This document shows positions 26,488 through 37,821 of a stretch of DNA of 64,000 nucleotides, in pieces (the stretch's first letter is position 1; each line of letters starts with the position of its first letter). Source of the stretch: Pseudomonas azotoformans (lineage in GTDB: Bacteria; Pseudomonadota; Gammaproteobacteria; Pseudomonadales; Pseudomonadaceae). The notes under the pieces are model-generated. The model made no database searches and had not been told where the DNA came from. It saw nothing but the letters and a program-made list of their open reading frames with translations. Location: positions 5,929,501 to 5,993,500 of the forward strand of contig NZ_LT629702.1 of assembly GCF_900103345.1 (NCBI RefSeq). Reading direction: 5' to 3'. The position numbers were made by a program, and so were the translations under genes.

Positions 26488-27461
26488 ACGTCACCCCCAC
26501 GCCCGCCCAGGAACACGCCGCACTGGCCTGGCTGAGCCTGTTGCATGACCAGCCGAGCAGCGGAGACCAGGCCACGTTCAGCCGCTGGCTGCGGGCCGAT
26601 CCTGCGCATGTCGAGGCGTATGCCCAGGCCCAGGTGCTGTGGGAGTTGAGCGAAGTCCCGGCGCGCAGGCTGGCGGATGAAGAGGCCATGGCGTTGCAGG
26701 GCTACCTCAATGCGATGAACACCTCGAAGCGTTCGCGGGTGGTGCGTTGGTCCGGGGCGTTGGCCATGGCTGCGTGCCTGTTGGTGATGGTGTCCATGGG
26801 CGCCGGCTGGCAGCCGTCGCGCTGGGTCGATGACTTTGGTGCGGACTACGTGACTGCGCCGGGGGAGGTGAAGACCGTCACCCTGGCTGATCAATCCCAG
26901 GTCACTCTCGACGCCGACAGCGCCATCGCCGTGGATTTCAGCCATGGCGAGCGGCATATCCAGTTGCGTCGCGGTGCCGGTTTTTTCAGCGTGACTCACA
27001 CCGGACAATCCTTCGTGGTGGAGGCGGGCAGCGGGGAAGCGCGGGTGCTGGGTACGCAATTCGAAGTGCGCCTGCAACCGGCAGGCGCCCAGGTAACGGT
27101 GTTGTCCGGGCGGGTTGGCGTGACGCCGTCAAAGCAGGGGCAACAGCAGATTCTTACCGCCGGCCAGCAAGTGGCCTACGCCGATGGCAGTGCCGAACCG
27201 ATGCATGGGGTCGACAGCGAATCACGCCTGGCCTGGCGCGACGGCTGGCTCAACTACTACAAGGCGCCGCTGGCGGACGTGATGAAGGACCTGGGCCGTT
27301 ACTACCCCGGTCGCATCCTGTTGCTCAACGACGAGATGGGCGCCAAACGCGTCAGCGGCAGCTTCCCGAGCAAGGACCCACAGGCGGTGCTGAATGCGTT
27401 GCAGGCGCTGCTGGGATTTGAACAGCACCACGTGCTAGGGCGGATGATCGTGGTGCGCTGA
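26484..27461 (+). CDS. FecR-type regulator (second copy)
   Basis: 325 residues starting GTG, overlapping the sigma gene. DUF4880-type N-terminus (AALAWLSLLHDQPSSGDQATFSRWLRADPAHVEAYAQAQVLWE), membrane segment about residues 89-107 (VVRWSGALAMAACLLVMVSMGAGW), FecR domain (YVTAPGEVKTVTLADQSQVTLDADSAIAVDF) and a C-terminal STN-like part (LADVMKDLGRYYPGRILLLNDEMGAKRVSGSFPSKDPQAVLNAL). The pair probably regulates a receptor elsewhere in the genome. Confidence 0.9.
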   Translation: MNVTPTPAQEHAALAWLSLLHDQPSSGDQATFSRWLRADPAHVEAYAQAQVLWELSEVPARRLADEEAMALQGYLNAMNTSKRSRVVRWSGALAMAACLLVMVSMGAGWQPSRWVDDFGADYVTAPGEVKTVTLADQSQVTLDADSAIAVDFSHGERHIQLRRGAGFFSVTHTGQSFVVEAGSGEARVLGTQFEVRLQPAGAQVTVLSGRVGVTPSKQGQQQILTAGQQVAYADGSAEPMHGVDSESRLAWRDGWLNYYKAPLADVMKDLGRYYPGRILLLNDEMGAKRVSGSFPSKDPQAVLNALQALLGFEQHHVLGRMIVVR

Positions 27462-27812
27462 TTACTTCAGCGCCGCCATGATCTTCTCCGGGCTGTACTC
27501 GCGAATCAGCGTGCCATTCACGTCCACAAACGGAATCCCACCGCCGCCCAACGCCTCATACGCCTTGCGCGCCTGGGCGTCCTTCTCGATATCGAACGCC
27601 TGGTAGGGGATGCCTTTCTGGTCCAGGAAACGGCGGATCTGCTTGCAGTACCCGCACCATTCGGTGGCGTAGAGCACCACGCGCGCCTTCGCCCGTGTCT
27701 GCTCTGGCACCACCTGCGAGGGGTTGAACACCCGCTCGATCTTGCCCCAGTTTTGGATCACCACCACCACCAGCAATACCAGCAGGACTTTCTTGAAGAC
27801 CCCGCCCAGCAT
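27462..27812 (-). CDS. Membrane-anchored glutaredoxin-like protein
   Basis: 116 residues. An N-terminal hydrophobic anchor (FKKVLLVLLVVVVIQNW) precedes a glutaredoxin fold with the dithiol motif WCGYC, a GGGGIPFVDVNG cis-Pro segment and EYSPEKIMAAL helix. The active site would probably face the periplasm if the anchor is N-in. The start overlaps the stop of yejK (TGA/ATG sharing one base), and its stop abuts the converging fecR-like gene. Confidence 0.85.
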   Translation of the reverse strand: MLGGVFKKVLLVLLVVVVIQNWGKIERVFNPSQVVPEQTRAKARVVLYATEWCGYCKQIRRFLDQKGIPYQAFDIEKDAQARKAYEALGGGGIPFVDVNGTLIREYSPEKIMAALK

Positions 27813-28816
27813 CAGTTACGGCGCTTGAGCTGGTCGGTCAGTTGGGTCGGCAGGCCCTTGATGATCAAGGTGCCGGCGGCTTCGTCGTATTCGATCTTGT
27901 CGCCCAGCAGGTGCGCTTCAAAGCTGATGGACAAACCTTCGGCGCGGCCGGTGAAGCGGCGGAACTGGTTGAGGGTGCGTTTATCCGCCGGGATCTCCGG
28001 CGACAGGCCGTAATCCTTGTTGCGGATATGGTCGTAGAACGCCTTTGGCCGATCTTCATCGATCAGCCCCGACAGTTCTTCCAGGCCCATGGGTTCGCCA
28101 AGCTTGGCCTGGCTGCTGGCGTAGTCCACCAGGGTCTTGGTTTTTTCGCGGGCGGATTCGTCCGGCAGGTCTTCGCTTTCAACGAAGTCGCTGAAGGCCT
28201 TGAGCAGGGTGCGGGTCTCGCCCGGGCCGTCGACGCCTTCCTGGCAGCCGATAAAGTCGCGGAAGTATTCCGACACCTTCTTGCCGTTCTTGCCCTTGAT
28301 AAACGAGATGTACTGCTTGGACTGCTTGTTGTTCTGCCACTCGGACACGTTGATTCGCGCCGCCAGGTGCAGTTGGCCCAGGTCCAGGTGACGGGACGGG
28401 GTCACGTCCAGCTCGTCGGTCACCGCCACGCCTTCGCTGTGGTGCAGCAGGGCGATGGCCAGGTAGTCGGTCATGCCTTGTTGGTAGTGGGCGAACAGTA
28501 CGTGGCCGCCGGTGGAAAGGTTGGATTCTTCCATCAGCTTCTGCAGGTGCTCGACGGCGGTGCGGCTGAAGGTGGTGAAATCCTGCCCACCGTCGAAATA
28601 CTCCTTCAACCAGCCGCTGAACGGGTGCGCGCCCGACTCGGCATGGAAGAAACCCCAGGCCTTGCCTTGTTTGGCGTTGTAGCTCTCGTTGAGGTCGGCA
28701 AGCATGTTCTCGATGGCGGCCGACTCGGCAAGCTCGGAGTCGCGGGCATGGAGAACTGCGGGTGTGCCGTCGGGTTTTTTGTCGATCAGGTGGACGATGC
28801 AATGACGGATCGGCAT
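27812..28816 (-). CDS. yejK: Nucleoid-associated protein NdpA/YejK
   Basis: 334 residues from the ATG at 28816 ([47 protein letters not shown]), the same length as E. coli YejK. The NA37 family binds DNA non-specifically; motifs [29 protein letters not shown] and [23 protein letters not shown] are visible. A frame open to 28891 adds unlike residues and is not used. Forms an operon with the glutaredoxin gene. Confidence 0.93.
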   Translation of the reverse strand: MPIRHCIVHLIDKKPDGTPAVLHARDSELAESAAIENMLADLNESYNAKQGKAWGFFHAESGAHPFSGWLKEYFDGGQDFTTFSRTAVEHLQKLMEESNLSTGGHVLFAHYQQGMTDYLAIALLHHSEGVAVTDELDVTPSRHLDLGQLHLAARINVSEWQNNKQSKQYISFIKGKNGKKVSEYFRDFIGCQEGVDGPGETRTLLKAFSDFVESEDLPDESAREKTKTLVDYASSQAKLGEPMGLEELSGLIDEDRPKAFYDHIRNKDYGLSPEIPADKRTLNQFRRFTGRAEGLSISFEAHLLGDKIEYDEAAGTLIIKGLPTQLTDQLKRRN

Positions 28817-29213
28817 AGGCTTCTCGGCTGGTTGAGAGGGGAGCGGTGGGCCTCCCCGAAAAGTCGCCAAGTGTACCGCACCATTGGCCAAGACGTGCTT
28901 CGAAGGGTGTTTTGGGCAGCTTCCGACGGGGCATATGCCTTTTTTTCACGGTTTAGAGCGATAAAGCTGACCAAATGGGTAGGTAGAGGCGGATATTTCC
29001 CCGTCTCTGTGCTAGTTTTGCCCCGTCTTACGCCAAGTCTCGGCGATAAGCGTGCATTCAGCATCTGTCAGGTCGAACCAATCCCCGTTTCAAGCATCTA
29101 TAACCCCGATCTCCGTGGTTATAAGCCTGGGGTGCCAGGCCATGACGGTCGGGCTCGACGGCTGACACTGCACTCTGCAATCCATATGAATTTGATAGGG
29201 AAGGAACACCACA
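28817..29213. promoter_or_regulatory. Divergent intergenic region yejK / HU with leader hairpins
   Basis: 397 bp without a convincing gene. Two hairpins lie close to the HU start: TATAACC/GGTTATA (29099-29105 with 29117-29123) and GCCTGG-GGTG-CCAGGC (29125-29140). GGAAGGAA directly before the HU ATG is a strong ribosome site. Both nucleoid-protein genes share this region; I cannot assign promoters with confidence. Confidence 0.4.
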
Positions 29214-29495
29214 ATGGCTATTACTAAAGACCAACTGATCGCTGACCTGGCTGAAGCAGTAGACGCACCGAAAACTACCGTGCGCGCTCTGCTGGACCAA
29301 CTGAGCCAAGTTGTTGCTGACCAGCTGGAAAACGGCGGCGAAATCACTCTGCCAGGCGTTGGCAAACTGAAAGTGACCGAGCGTCCTGCCCGTACTGGCC
29401 GTAACCCTTCGACTGGCGCTGCCATCGAAATCGCTGCCAAGAAAGTTATCAAGCTGGTTGTGGCCAAAGGCCTGACCGACGCTGTTAACAAGTAA
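29214..29495 (+). CDS. hupB: HU-family DNA-binding protein
   Basis: 93 residues: MAITKDQLIADLAEAVDAPKTTVRALLDQLSQVVADQLENGGEITLPGVGKLKV, then the beta-arm with RPARTGRNPSTGAAIEI, the usual HU DNA-bending arm. It is a HU beta-type homodimer-forming nucleoid protein. Which Pseudomonas HU paralog this is (hupA, hupB or hupN) cannot be fixed from the sequence alone. A strong terminator follows. Confidence 0.88.
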   Translation: MAITKDQLIADLAEAVDAPKTTVRALLDQLSQVVADQLENGGEITLPGVGKLKVTERPARTGRNPSTGAAIEIAAKKVIKLVVAKGLTDAVNK

Positions 29496-29503
29496 GACGC
29501 AGC

Positions 29504-29543
29504 AAAAAAACCGTGCTCCGGAGCGATCCGGGCACGGTTTTTT
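29504..29543 (+). terminator. Terminator after the HU gene
   Basis: AAAAAAACCGTGC pairs with GCACGGTTTTTTT; the loop region contains an inner CCGGA/TCCGG pairing. The T run makes it a textbook intrinsic terminator, and the A run would serve the minus strand. Confidence 0.92.
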
Positions 29544-29556
29544 GTTGCCTGCAATT

Positions 29557-29657
29557 TGTAGGAGCGGGCTTGCCCGCGAAGATCGTCAACGATGACGCGG
29601 GCATTCTGGATAAGCGCGGTGCCATTGCGTTTTTTCGCGAGCAAGCTCGCTCCTACA
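29557..29657. repeat. REPIN with unequal arms (GGGCTTGCCCGCGAA / GAGCAAGCTCGC)
   Basis: Left end TGTAGGAGCGGGCTTGCCCG, right end CGAGCAAGCTCGCTCCTACA, so the arms belong to slightly different variants. It is alike over nearly its whole 101 bp, interior included (ATCGTCAACGATGACGCGGG), to the element at 56581-56680. Confidence 0.85.
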
Positions 29658-29666
29658 GGGTTGCCG

Positions 29667-30683
29667 TCAGCGCACCCAGCGCTGGCGCCAGATCTGTTGC
29701 TCGTTCTTGGTCTGGAAAGTCCAGGCTACAAAGCGGCTCTGCTTCTGCCCCTGGGACATTTCCACCACCTGGCTTTCCAGCACGCCGGCTTTTTTCAGGG
29801 CTGTCTCGATCGCGGGCAAGTTCGACGCTTTTGACACCAGGCAACTGAACCACAACACCTTGTGGGCAAAATGCGCACTTTCAGCGATCAGTTGCGTCAC
29901 AAAGCGCGCTTCGCCCCCTTCACACCACAGTTCGGCCGATTGGCCACCAAAATTCAGCACCGGCAACTTGCGCTTGGGATCGGCCTTGCCCAGGGCGCGC
30001 CATTTACGCTCGCTGCCCTTGGTGGCTTCGTCCATGGACGCATGGAACGGCGGGTTGCACATGGTCAGGTCGAAGCGCTCACCCGGCTCCAGCAAGCCCA
30101 GCAGGATCTGCTTGGGGTTGGTTTGCTGGCGCAACTGGATGACCTTGCTCAGGTCGTTGGACTGCACGATCGCCTTGGCTGCGGCCACTGCGATAGGGTC
30201 GACCTCGGAGCCGAGGAAGTTCCAGCGGTACTCCATATAGCCAATCAGTGGGTAGACGCAGTTGGCGCCCATGCCGATGTCCAGCACCTTGACGATCGAA
30301 CCGCGCGGGATCTTGCCTTCATTGGTGCTGGCCAGCAGGTCGGCGAGGAAGTGTACGTAGTCCGCACGCCCCGGCACTGGTGGGCAAAGGTAGTCGGCCG
30401 GAATGTCCCAGTGCTGGATGCCGTAGAAGGCTTTGAGCAGCGCACGGTTGAACACGCGCACCGCATCCGGGCTGGCGAAGTCGATACTTTCCTTGCCGTA
30501 CGGGTTGATGATCACGAATTGCGCCAGTTCCGGCGTGGTCTTGATCAGCGCCGGGAAGTCGTAGCGGCCTGTGTGGCGGTTGCGCGGATGCAGGGTGGCC
30601 TCTTTGCGCGGCACAACGGGCTTGGCCGTGGCTGCGGTTTTAGGCTTCTTGCGCGGAGGTTTTGGCGTGCTGGGGGCGGTCAT
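29667..30683 (-). CDS. rlmF: 23S rRNA (adenine(1618)-N(6))-methyltransferase
   Basis: 338 residues. A basic N-terminal tail ([41 protein letters not shown]) precedes the SAM-binding domain: motif [17 protein letters not shown] and the N6-adenine motif NPPFHAS. Length and the [12 protein letters not shown] segment match RlmF (YbiN). Single gene between two REPINs. Confidence 0.94.
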   Translation of the reverse strand: MTAPSTPKPPRKKPKTAATAKPVVPRKEATLHPRNRHTGRYDFPALIKTTPELAQFVIINPYGKESIDFASPDAVRVFNRALLKAFYGIQHWDIPADYLCPPVPGRADYVHFLADLLASTNEGKIPRGSIVKVLDIGMGANCVYPLIGYMEYRWNFLGSEVDPIAVAAAKAIVQSNDLSKVIQLRQQTNPKQILLGLLEPGERFDLTMCNPPFHASMDEATKGSERKWRALGKADPKRKLPVLNFGGQSAELWCEGGEARFVTQLIAESAHFAHKVLWFSCLVSKASNLPAIETALKKAGVLESQVVEMSQGQKQSRFVAWTFQTKNEQQIWRQRWVR

Positions 30684-30748
30684 GATGATTCTGGTGTTGG
30701 CTCAAAGTGGTGGGCATTGTCACACATCCTGAGCCTGTCCCGGTCAAA

Positions 30749-30837
30749 TGTGGGAGGGGGCTTGCCCCCGATGGCGGTGTGACAGTCAAAAAGAATGAGA
30801 CTGATACACCGCCATCGGGGGCAAGCCCCCTCCCACA
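30749..30837. repeat. REPIN (GTGGGAGGGGGCTTGCCCCCGAT class)
   Basis: TGTGGGAGGGGGCTTGCCCC and its inverse GGGGCAAGCCCCCTCCCACA, with ATGGCGGTGT/ACACCGCCAT extensions, flank about 30 bp. It lies between the rlmF promoter side and the valS terminator. Confidence 0.9.
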
Positions 30838-30864
30838 TTGGCCGCGTGTACAGGCGTTTCAGAC

Positions 30865-30892
30865 AAAAAAAGAGACCCGAAGGTCTCTTTTT
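30865..30892. terminator. Terminator downstream of valS
   Basis: AGAGACC-CGAA-GGTCTCT stem with a T run on the right and an A run on the left. Read on the minus strand it ends the valS transcript 17 bp after its stop codon; it can work in both directions. Confidence 0.88.
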
Positions 30893-30908
30893 CTACACGA
30901 CTCACACC

Positions 30909-33755
30909 TTACAGGCTGGAAATCCGCGCATGCTGCTCCGCCAGCTTGCCCAGGGCCTGTTCGGCCTCGGCCAGCTTGGCGCGTTCCTTCTCGATCACTT
31001 CAGCCGGCGCCTTGTCGACGAACGCCGCGTTGGACAGCTTGCCGCCCACCCGCTGCACTTCGCTTTGCAGGCGTGCGATTTCCTTGTCGAGACGGGCCAG
31101 TTCGGCACCCTTGTCGATCAGGCCGGCCATCGGCACCAGCACTTCCATCTCGCCAACCAGTGCGGTCGCGGACAGCGGTGCTTCTTCGCCGGCTGCCAAT
31201 ACGGTGATCGACTCCAGCTTCGCCAGCTTCTTGAGCAGCGCATCGTTCTCGGCGAGACGACGCAGATCCTCGGCGCTGGCGTTCTTCACAAACACCGCCA
31301 ATGGCTTGCCCGGCCCGATGTTCATCTCGGCACGGATGTTACGCGTACCCATCATCAGGGTCTTGAGCCATTCGATATCGCTTTCGGCCGCCTCATCGAT
31401 GCGCGCTTCGTTGGCCACCGGCCAAGGTTGCAGCATGATGGTCTTGCCTTCGATACCGGCCAGTGGCGCCAGGCGCTGCCAGATTTCTTCGGTGATGAAC
31501 GGCATGAACGGGTGCGCCAGGCGCAACGCCACTTCCAACACGCGCACCAGGGTGCGACGGGTGCCGCGCTGACGTTCGATCGGTGCGTTCTCGTCCCACA
31601 GGACCGGCTTGGACAGTTCCAGGTACCAGTCGCAATACTGGTTCCAGATGAACTCGTACAAGGCCTGAGCGGCCAGGTCGAAACGGAACTGGTCGAGCTG
31701 GCGGGTCACTTCGGCTTCGGTGCGCTGCAGCTGCGAGATGATCCAGCGGTCGGCCAGGCTCAGTTCGACGGCTTCGCCGTTCTGGCCGCAGTCTTCACCT
31801 TTATCCAGCACGTAGCGCGCGGCGTTCCAGATCTTGTTGCAGAAGTTGCGATAGCCTTCGACGCGGCCCATGTCGAACTTGATGTCGCGACCGGTGGACG
31901 CCAGCGAGCAGAAGGTGAAGCGCAGGGCGTCGGTGCCGTAGCTGGCGATGCCATCGGCGAACTCGTCGCGGGTCTGCTTCTCGATCTTCTTCGCCAGTTT
32001 CGGCTGCATCAGGCCCGAGGTGCGTTTCTGCACCAGGGTTTCCAGGTCGATGCCGTCGATGATGTCCAGTGGGTCCAGGACGTTGCCCTTGGACTTGGAC
32101 ATCTTCTGGCCCTGGCCATCACGCACCAGGCCGTGCACGTACACGGTCTTGAACGGTACCTGTGGCGTGCCATCCTCGTTCTTCACCAGGTGCATGGTCA
32201 GCATGATCATCCGGGCAACCCAGAAGAAAATGATGTCGAAACCGGTGACCAGCACGTCGGTGGAGTGGAATTTCTTCAGGAACTCGGTCTGTTGCGGCCA
32301 GCCCAGGGTGGAGAAGGTCCACAGGCCGGAGCTGAACCAGGTGTCCAGTACGTCGTTGTCCTGTTGCAGCGCAACGTCTGCCCCCAGGTTGTGCTTGGCA
32401 CGCACTTCGGCTTCGTCACGGCCTACATAGACCTTACCCGACTCGTCGTACCAGGCCGGAATGCGGTGGCCCCACCACAGCTGACGGCTGATGCACCAAT
32501 CCTGGATATCGCGCATCCACGAGAAGTACATGTTTTCGTACTGCTTGGGCACGAACTGGATACGGCCGTCTTCAACGGCGGCAATGGCCGGTTCTGCCAG
32601 CGGCTTGGTGGACACGTACCACTGGTCGGTCAGCCACGGCTCGATCACAGTGCCAGAGCGGTCGCCCTTCGGCACTTTCAGGCCGTGGTCGTCAACGCTC
32701 ACCAGCAGGCCGGCGGCGTCGAAGGCGGCAACGATCTGCTTGCGTGCTTCGAAACGGTCGAGGCCGGCGTATTCGGCCGGGATCTTGCCGTCGATGCTCT
32801 CGTTCAGTGTGCCGTCCAGGTTGAACACCTGGCAGGCCGGCAGCACGGCAGCATTTTTGTCGAAGATGTTCAGCAGCGGCAGGTTGTGGCGCTTGCCGAC
32901 TTCGTAGTCGTTGAAATCGTGGGCCGGGGTGATTTTCACGCAGCCGGTGCCGAATTCAGGGTCGCAGTAGTCGTCCGCGATGATCGGGATGCGGCGGCCA
33001 ACCAGCGGCAGCTCGACGAACTTGCCGATCAGCGCCTGGTAGCGTTCATCGTTCGGGTTAACCGCCACGGCGGCGTCGCCGAGCATGGTTTCCGGACGCG
33101 TGGTGGCGACGATCAGGTAGTCGTTGCCTTCAGCGGTCTTGGCGCCGTCGGCCAGCGGGTACTTGAGGTTCCACAGGAAACCTTTCTCGTCGTGGTTTTC
33201 CACTTCGAGGTCGGAAATCGCCGTGTGCAACTTGGTGTCCCAGTTGACCAGGCGCTTGCCGCGGTAGATCAAGCCGTCTTCATGCAGGCGCACGAAGGCT
33301 TCTTTCACGGATTCCGACAGGCCATCGTCCATGGTGAAGCGCTCGCGGCTCCAGTCCACGGACGAACCGAGACGACGGATCTGACGGCTGATATTGCCGC
33401 CGGATTGGTCCTTCCATTCCCAGATCTTTTCCAGGAATTTCTCGCGGCCCAGGTCGTGACGGTTCTGGCCGGTGGCTTCGAGTTGGCGTTCCACCAACAT
33501 CTGGGTGGCGATACCGGCGTGGTCGGTGCCTGGCTGCCACAGGGTGTTGCGGCCCTGCATGCGGCGGAAACGGATCAAGGCATCCATGATCGCATTGTTG
33601 AAGCCATGGCCCATGTGCAGGCTGCCAGTGACGTTCGGTGGCGGAATCATGATGGTGTAGGAATCGCCCGCGCCTTGCGGGGCGAAATAATTCTCGGATT
33701 CCCAGGTGTTGTACCAGGAAGTTTCGATGGCGTGCGGCTGGTAGGTCTTATCCAT
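30909..33755 (-). CDS. valS: Valyl-tRNA synthetase
   Basis: 948 residues from the ATG at 33755 ([19 protein letters not shown]). Class I synthetase with the HIGH motif as HMGH in [21 protein letters not shown], the CP1 editing domain ([11 protein letters not shown]), KMSKS in [14 protein letters not shown], the anticodon domain and the C-terminal coiled coil ([19 protein letters not shown]). Part of the pepA-holC-valS gene order conserved in gamma-proteobacteria, although a REPIN separates it from the upstream gene. Confidence 0.98.
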   Translation of the reverse strand: MDKTYQPHAIETSWYNTWESENYFAPQGAGDSYTIMIPPPNVTGSLHMGHGFNNAIMDALIRFRRMQGRNTLWQPGTDHAGIATQMLVERQLEATGQNRHDLGREKFLEKIWEWKDQSGGNISRQIRRLGSSVDWSRERFTMDDGLSESVKEAFVRLHEDGLIYRGKRLVNWDTKLHTAISDLEVENHDEKGFLWNLKYPLADGAKTAEGNDYLIVATTRPETMLGDAAVAVNPNDERYQALIGKFVELPLVGRRIPIIADDYCDPEFGTGCVKITPAHDFNDYEVGKRHNLPLLNIFDKNAAVLPACQVFNLDGTLNESIDGKIPAEYAGLDRFEARKQIVAAFDAAGLLVSVDDHGLKVPKGDRSGTVIEPWLTDQWYVSTKPLAEPAIAAVEDGRIQFVPKQYENMYFSWMRDIQDWCISRQLWWGHRIPAWYDESGKVYVGRDEAEVRAKHNLGADVALQQDNDVLDTWFSSGLWTFSTLGWPQQTEFLKKFHSTDVLVTGFDIIFFWVARMIMLTMHLVKNEDGTPQVPFKTVYVHGLVRDGQGQKMSKSKGNVLDPLDIIDGIDLETLVQKRTSGLMQPKLAKKIEKQTRDEFADGIASYGTDALRFTFCSLASTGRDIKFDMGRVEGYRNFCNKIWNAARYVLDKGEDCGQNGEAVELSLADRWIISQLQRTEAEVTRQLDQFRFDLAAQALYEFIWNQYCDWYLELSKPVLWDENAPIERQRGTRRTLVRVLEVALRLAHPFMPFITEEIWQRLAPLAGIEGKTIMLQPWPVANEARIDEAAESDIEWLKTLMMGTRNIRAEMNIGPGKPLAVFVKNASAEDLRRLAENDALLKKLAKLESITVLAAGEEAPLSATALVGEMEVLVPMAGLIDKGAELARLDKEIARLQSEVQRVGGKLSNAAFVDKAPAEVIEKERAKLAEAEQALGKLAEQHARISSL

Positions 33756-33850
33756 GCGCGGCGGGACCCTAGTTGGCATTTATTCAGGAAAGCCGGCAAG
33801 TATAACGGGGCTGGGAGCTGAGGGCGAGTTGAAGACTTGTGCAAATCAAA

Positions 33851-33939
33851 TGTGGGAGGGGGCTTGCCCCCGATGGCGGCGTGTCAGTCAACTCAGCATT
33901 TGTTGACCCATCGCTATCGGGGGCAAGCCCCCTCCCACA
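33851..33939. repeat. REPIN (GTGGGAGGGGGCTTGCCCCCGAT class) upstream of valS
   Basis: TGTGGGAGGGGGCTTGCCCC / GGGGCAAGCCCCCTCCCACA flank about 49 bp. It lies between the holC-linked gene and valS, so valS probably needs a promoter between the element and its start. Confidence 0.9.
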
Positions 33940-33956
33940 GGGAGATTATGCAAGGC

Positions 33957-34343
33957 TCAGGACTGGTATTGGCTGAGCAGCCGCTCCATCCGCGCATCCA
34001 GCCGGCGCTTGATCTCGGTTTCGATGTGCGGGGCAAAGTCGTCGATCACGTCTTGCATGATCAGTTGCGCGGCGGCGCGCAGTTCGTTGTCCAGGTGCAG
34101 CAGAAGGGCGTCGGGCCCTTTTTCAGTGGGGGCAGGTTCGACGGCGGGAGCTTCGACAACCGGCTCCGGCGCGACAGGTTTGCCGCCGACCATATCGAAC
34201 AGCAGCGGAATCTGTACCTCGCCTTCGACCGATTCGGTCAACAGCGGCGGTTGCAAGTCATCATCACCCAGCAGTTGGCGGATCGACTCCAGGTCGTCCA
34301 ACAGGTGGTCGTCTTTTTTCAGCGGGTTTGGCGTGTCCATCAT
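33957..34343 (-). CDS. Uncharacterised acidic protein linked to holC
   Basis: 128 residues (127 if the second Met is used). The N-terminal half is acidic and proline-rich (DHLLDDLESIRQLLGDDDLQPPLLTESVEGEVQIPLLFD, then PEPVVEAPAVEPAPTEKGP); the C-terminal half is a predicted helix (LLLHLDNELRAAAQLIMQDVIDDFAPHIETEIKRRLDARMERLL). No catalytic motif, signal or membrane segment. It follows holC by 4 bp on the same strand, so a link to the DNA polymerase III clamp loader is suggested only by position. Confidence 0.7.
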   Translation of the reverse strand: MMDTPNPLKKDDHLLDDLESIRQLLGDDDLQPPLLTESVEGEVQIPLLFDMVGGKPVAPEPVVEAPAVEPAPTEKGPDALLLHLDNELRAAAQLIMQDVIDDFAPHIETEIKRRLDARMERLLSQYQS

Positions 34344-34347
34344 TTAC

Positions 34348-34776
34348 TCAAAGTCGTTGTAGCCGGTGATCCTGGAGAGGATAGCCCTGTTCGCGGTAGA
34401 AACGGAAACTCTCCCGCGCGGCCTGACGAATAGCCGGATCTTCCACCACCACCTCTGCCACACGGGCAAAAGCCTTGGCGAACGGCGGTACTTTCAGGTC
34501 CAGGTTGACCAACAGGTCATGGTGATCGCCGCAACTGTCGCCCAGACCCAGTACCACCAGGCCTTCAGGTTCAGACTCGGCGGGGCCGTGGGGTACGAAG
34601 CTTTCGCCCTTGAAGCGCCACAGGCGGGCATCCAGCTCATCGCGTTGGGCGGCATCGCTGCAATGCAGGTAGATGCGGTGGCCCATGCGCCAGGCTTTTT
34701 CGGTGAGTTTGCAGGCAAAGTCCAGGCGCGCGAGCGGATCGGCGCTGGGCAATATATAGAAATCGACTTGGGTCAT
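34348..34776 (-). CDS. holC: DNA polymerase III subunit chi
   Basis: 142 residues: MTQVDFYILPSADPLARLDFACKLTEKAWRMGHRIYLHCSDAAQRDELDARLWRFKGESFVPHG matches the chi subunit, which links the clamp loader to single-stranded DNA-binding protein. A REPIN lies between it and pepA upstream. The holC-linked protein follows 4 bp later. Confidence 0.95.
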   Translation of the reverse strand: MTQVDFYILPSADPLARLDFACKLTEKAWRMGHRIYLHCSDAAQRDELDARLWRFKGESFVPHGPAESEPEGLVVLGLGDSCGDHHDLLVNLDLKVPPFAKAFARVAEVVVEDPAIRQAARESFRFYREQGYPLQDHRLQRL

Positions 34777-34811
34777 TGCGGTTCCTGACGCTGCCGTGGC
34801 CGCTGCTCTAC

Positions 34812-34911
34812 TGTAGGAGCGAGCTTGCTCGCGAAAAACCTAATGGCAACACGTTCATCCAGGATGAACGCGTTATCGTTGACGTTCTTCGCGAGCAAGC
34901 TCGCTCCTACA
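34812..34911. repeat. REPIN (GAGCTTGCTCGCGAA class) between pepA and holC
   Basis: TGTAGGAGCGAGCTTGCTCG / CGAGCAAGCTCGCTCCTACA. The interior contains a second palindrome, CGTTCATCC/GGATGAACG, and the GTTATCGTTGACG segment found inverted in other elements of this class. Confidence 0.88.
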
Positions 34912-34927
34912 AGGCGCGCGGCGAGGT

Positions 34928-36442
<1,515 letters not shown>

Positions 36443-36702
36443 TTAGCCAGGAGTCTGTACTCCGGCTTTAATACCAGGCAGCTGTGTAAACCGCCGGCGA
36501 CAAAGGCCGCAGTTTGAACCTCGCCGACGGAGCCTGACAACCCTTGGTGCACGCTTTGTGCGTGTGTACGAGCAAGCTCCGTGACAGGCGCGGTCAATCA
36601 CAGGATAATGCGCCATCTTTTTAGCCGGCCCTGTGTAAACGGGCTGTCTCGGTATGCTTGCTTGTTTGGCCGCCTTAGCCTGACAACCCTGGAGTGTCTG
36701 GT

Positions 36703-37821
36703 TTGATCGTCTTCCGTTATCTGTCCCGCGAAGTTCTGTTGACCCTGAGTGCCGTGAGTGCGGTGCTGCTGGTCATCATCATGAGTGGTCGTTTCGTCAA
36801 ATACCTGGCCCAGGCTGCCTCCGGCGCCCTGGACCCGGGCTCGCTGTTTCTGATCATGGGCTTTCGTCTGCCGGGCTTCCTGCAGTTGATCCTGCCGTTG
36901 GGCCTGTTCCTCGGGATCCTGCTGGCCTATGGCCGCCTGTACCTCGAAAGCGAAATGACCGTACTCTCGGCCACCGGCATGAGCCAGCAGCGCCTGCTGG
37001 GCATGACCATGATCCCGGCCGCCGGCATTGCGCTGATCGTGGCCTGGCTAAGCCTGAGCCTGGCGCCCCAGGGTGCCCTGCAGTTCCAGTTGGTGCTGAA
37101 CAAGCAGGACGCGATGACCGAGTTCGACACCCTCGAGCCCGGCCGCTTCCAGGCGCTCAATGACGGTTCCCGGGTAACCTACACTGAAACCCTGACCGAC
37201 GACCGTGCCAACCTGGGCGGTGTGTTCATCTCCGAGAAACGCCTGGGCCAGGACAAGAAAGACCGTGGCATTTCCGTGTTGGTGGCCGATTCGGGGCGCC
37301 AGGAAGTGCGTCCTGATGGAAGCCGCTACCTGATCCTGGAAAATGGCTACCGCTATGATGGCAGTCCGGGCATGGCCGATTACCGTGCGATCAAGTACGA
37401 CACCTATGGCGTGATGCTGGCTCGCCCGGACATCAGCGACGAAGTCACCGACCGTGATGCCATCCCGACGACTGATCTGTGGGGCAGCAAGGATCTGCGT
37501 TCTATCGCCGAGCTGCAATGGCGACTCTCCCTGCCGCTGCTGGTGTTCATCGTGACCTTGATGGCCGTGCCGCTGTCGCGCGTCAACCCGCGCCAGGGCC
37601 GTTTCCTCAAGCTGTTGCCGGCGATCCTGCTGTACATGGCTTACCTGACCATCCTGATTTCCGCCCGCGGCTCCCTGGAGAAGGGCAAGCTGTCGCCGAC
37701 CCTGGGCCTGTGGTGGGTACACGGGATCTTCCTGGTGATCGGCCTGGGGCTGCTCTACTGGGAACCGATCCGTTTGAAAATGATGAGCCGTCGTGGCCAG
37801 AAGGAGTTGGCTCGTGGCTAA
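36703..37821 (+). CDS. lptF: LPS export permease LptF
   Basis: 372 residues from the TTG at 36703 (MIVFRYLSREVLLTL) with GGAG 8 bp upstream; a GTG at 36694 is possible but overlaps that ribosome site. Six membrane segments, three at each end, around a periplasmic beta-jellyroll domain; LPGFLQLILPLGLFLGILLAYGRLYLESEMTVLSATGMS is the LptF coupling region. It forms the inner-membrane LptB2FG complex that extracts LPS. Overlaps lptG by 8 bp. Confidence 0.95.
   Translation: MIVFRYLSREVLLTLSAVSAVLLVIIMSGRFVKYLAQAASGALDPGSLFLIMGFRLPGFLQLILPLGLFLGILLAYGRLYLESEMTVLSATGMSQQRLLGMTMIPAAGIALIVAWLSLSLAPQGALQFQLVLNKQDAMTEFDTLEPGRFQALNDGSRVTYTETLTDDRANLGGVFISEKRLGQDKKDRGISVLVADSGRQEVRPDGSRYLILENGYRYDGSPGMADYRAIKYDTYGVMLARPDISDEVTDRDAIPTTDLWGSKDLRSIAELQWRLSLPLLVFIVTLMAVPLSRVNPRQGRFLKLLPAILLYMAYLTILISARGSLEKGKLSPTLGLWWVHGIFLVIGLGLLYWEPIRLKMMSRRGQKELARG

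Noticed and set aside
30795..33821. 1008-residue open frame on the plus strand opposite valS
   Set aside because: It is the antisense shadow of a textbook valyl-tRNA synthetase; GC-rich codon bias keeps the opposite frame open. It also runs through a REPIN and a terminator.
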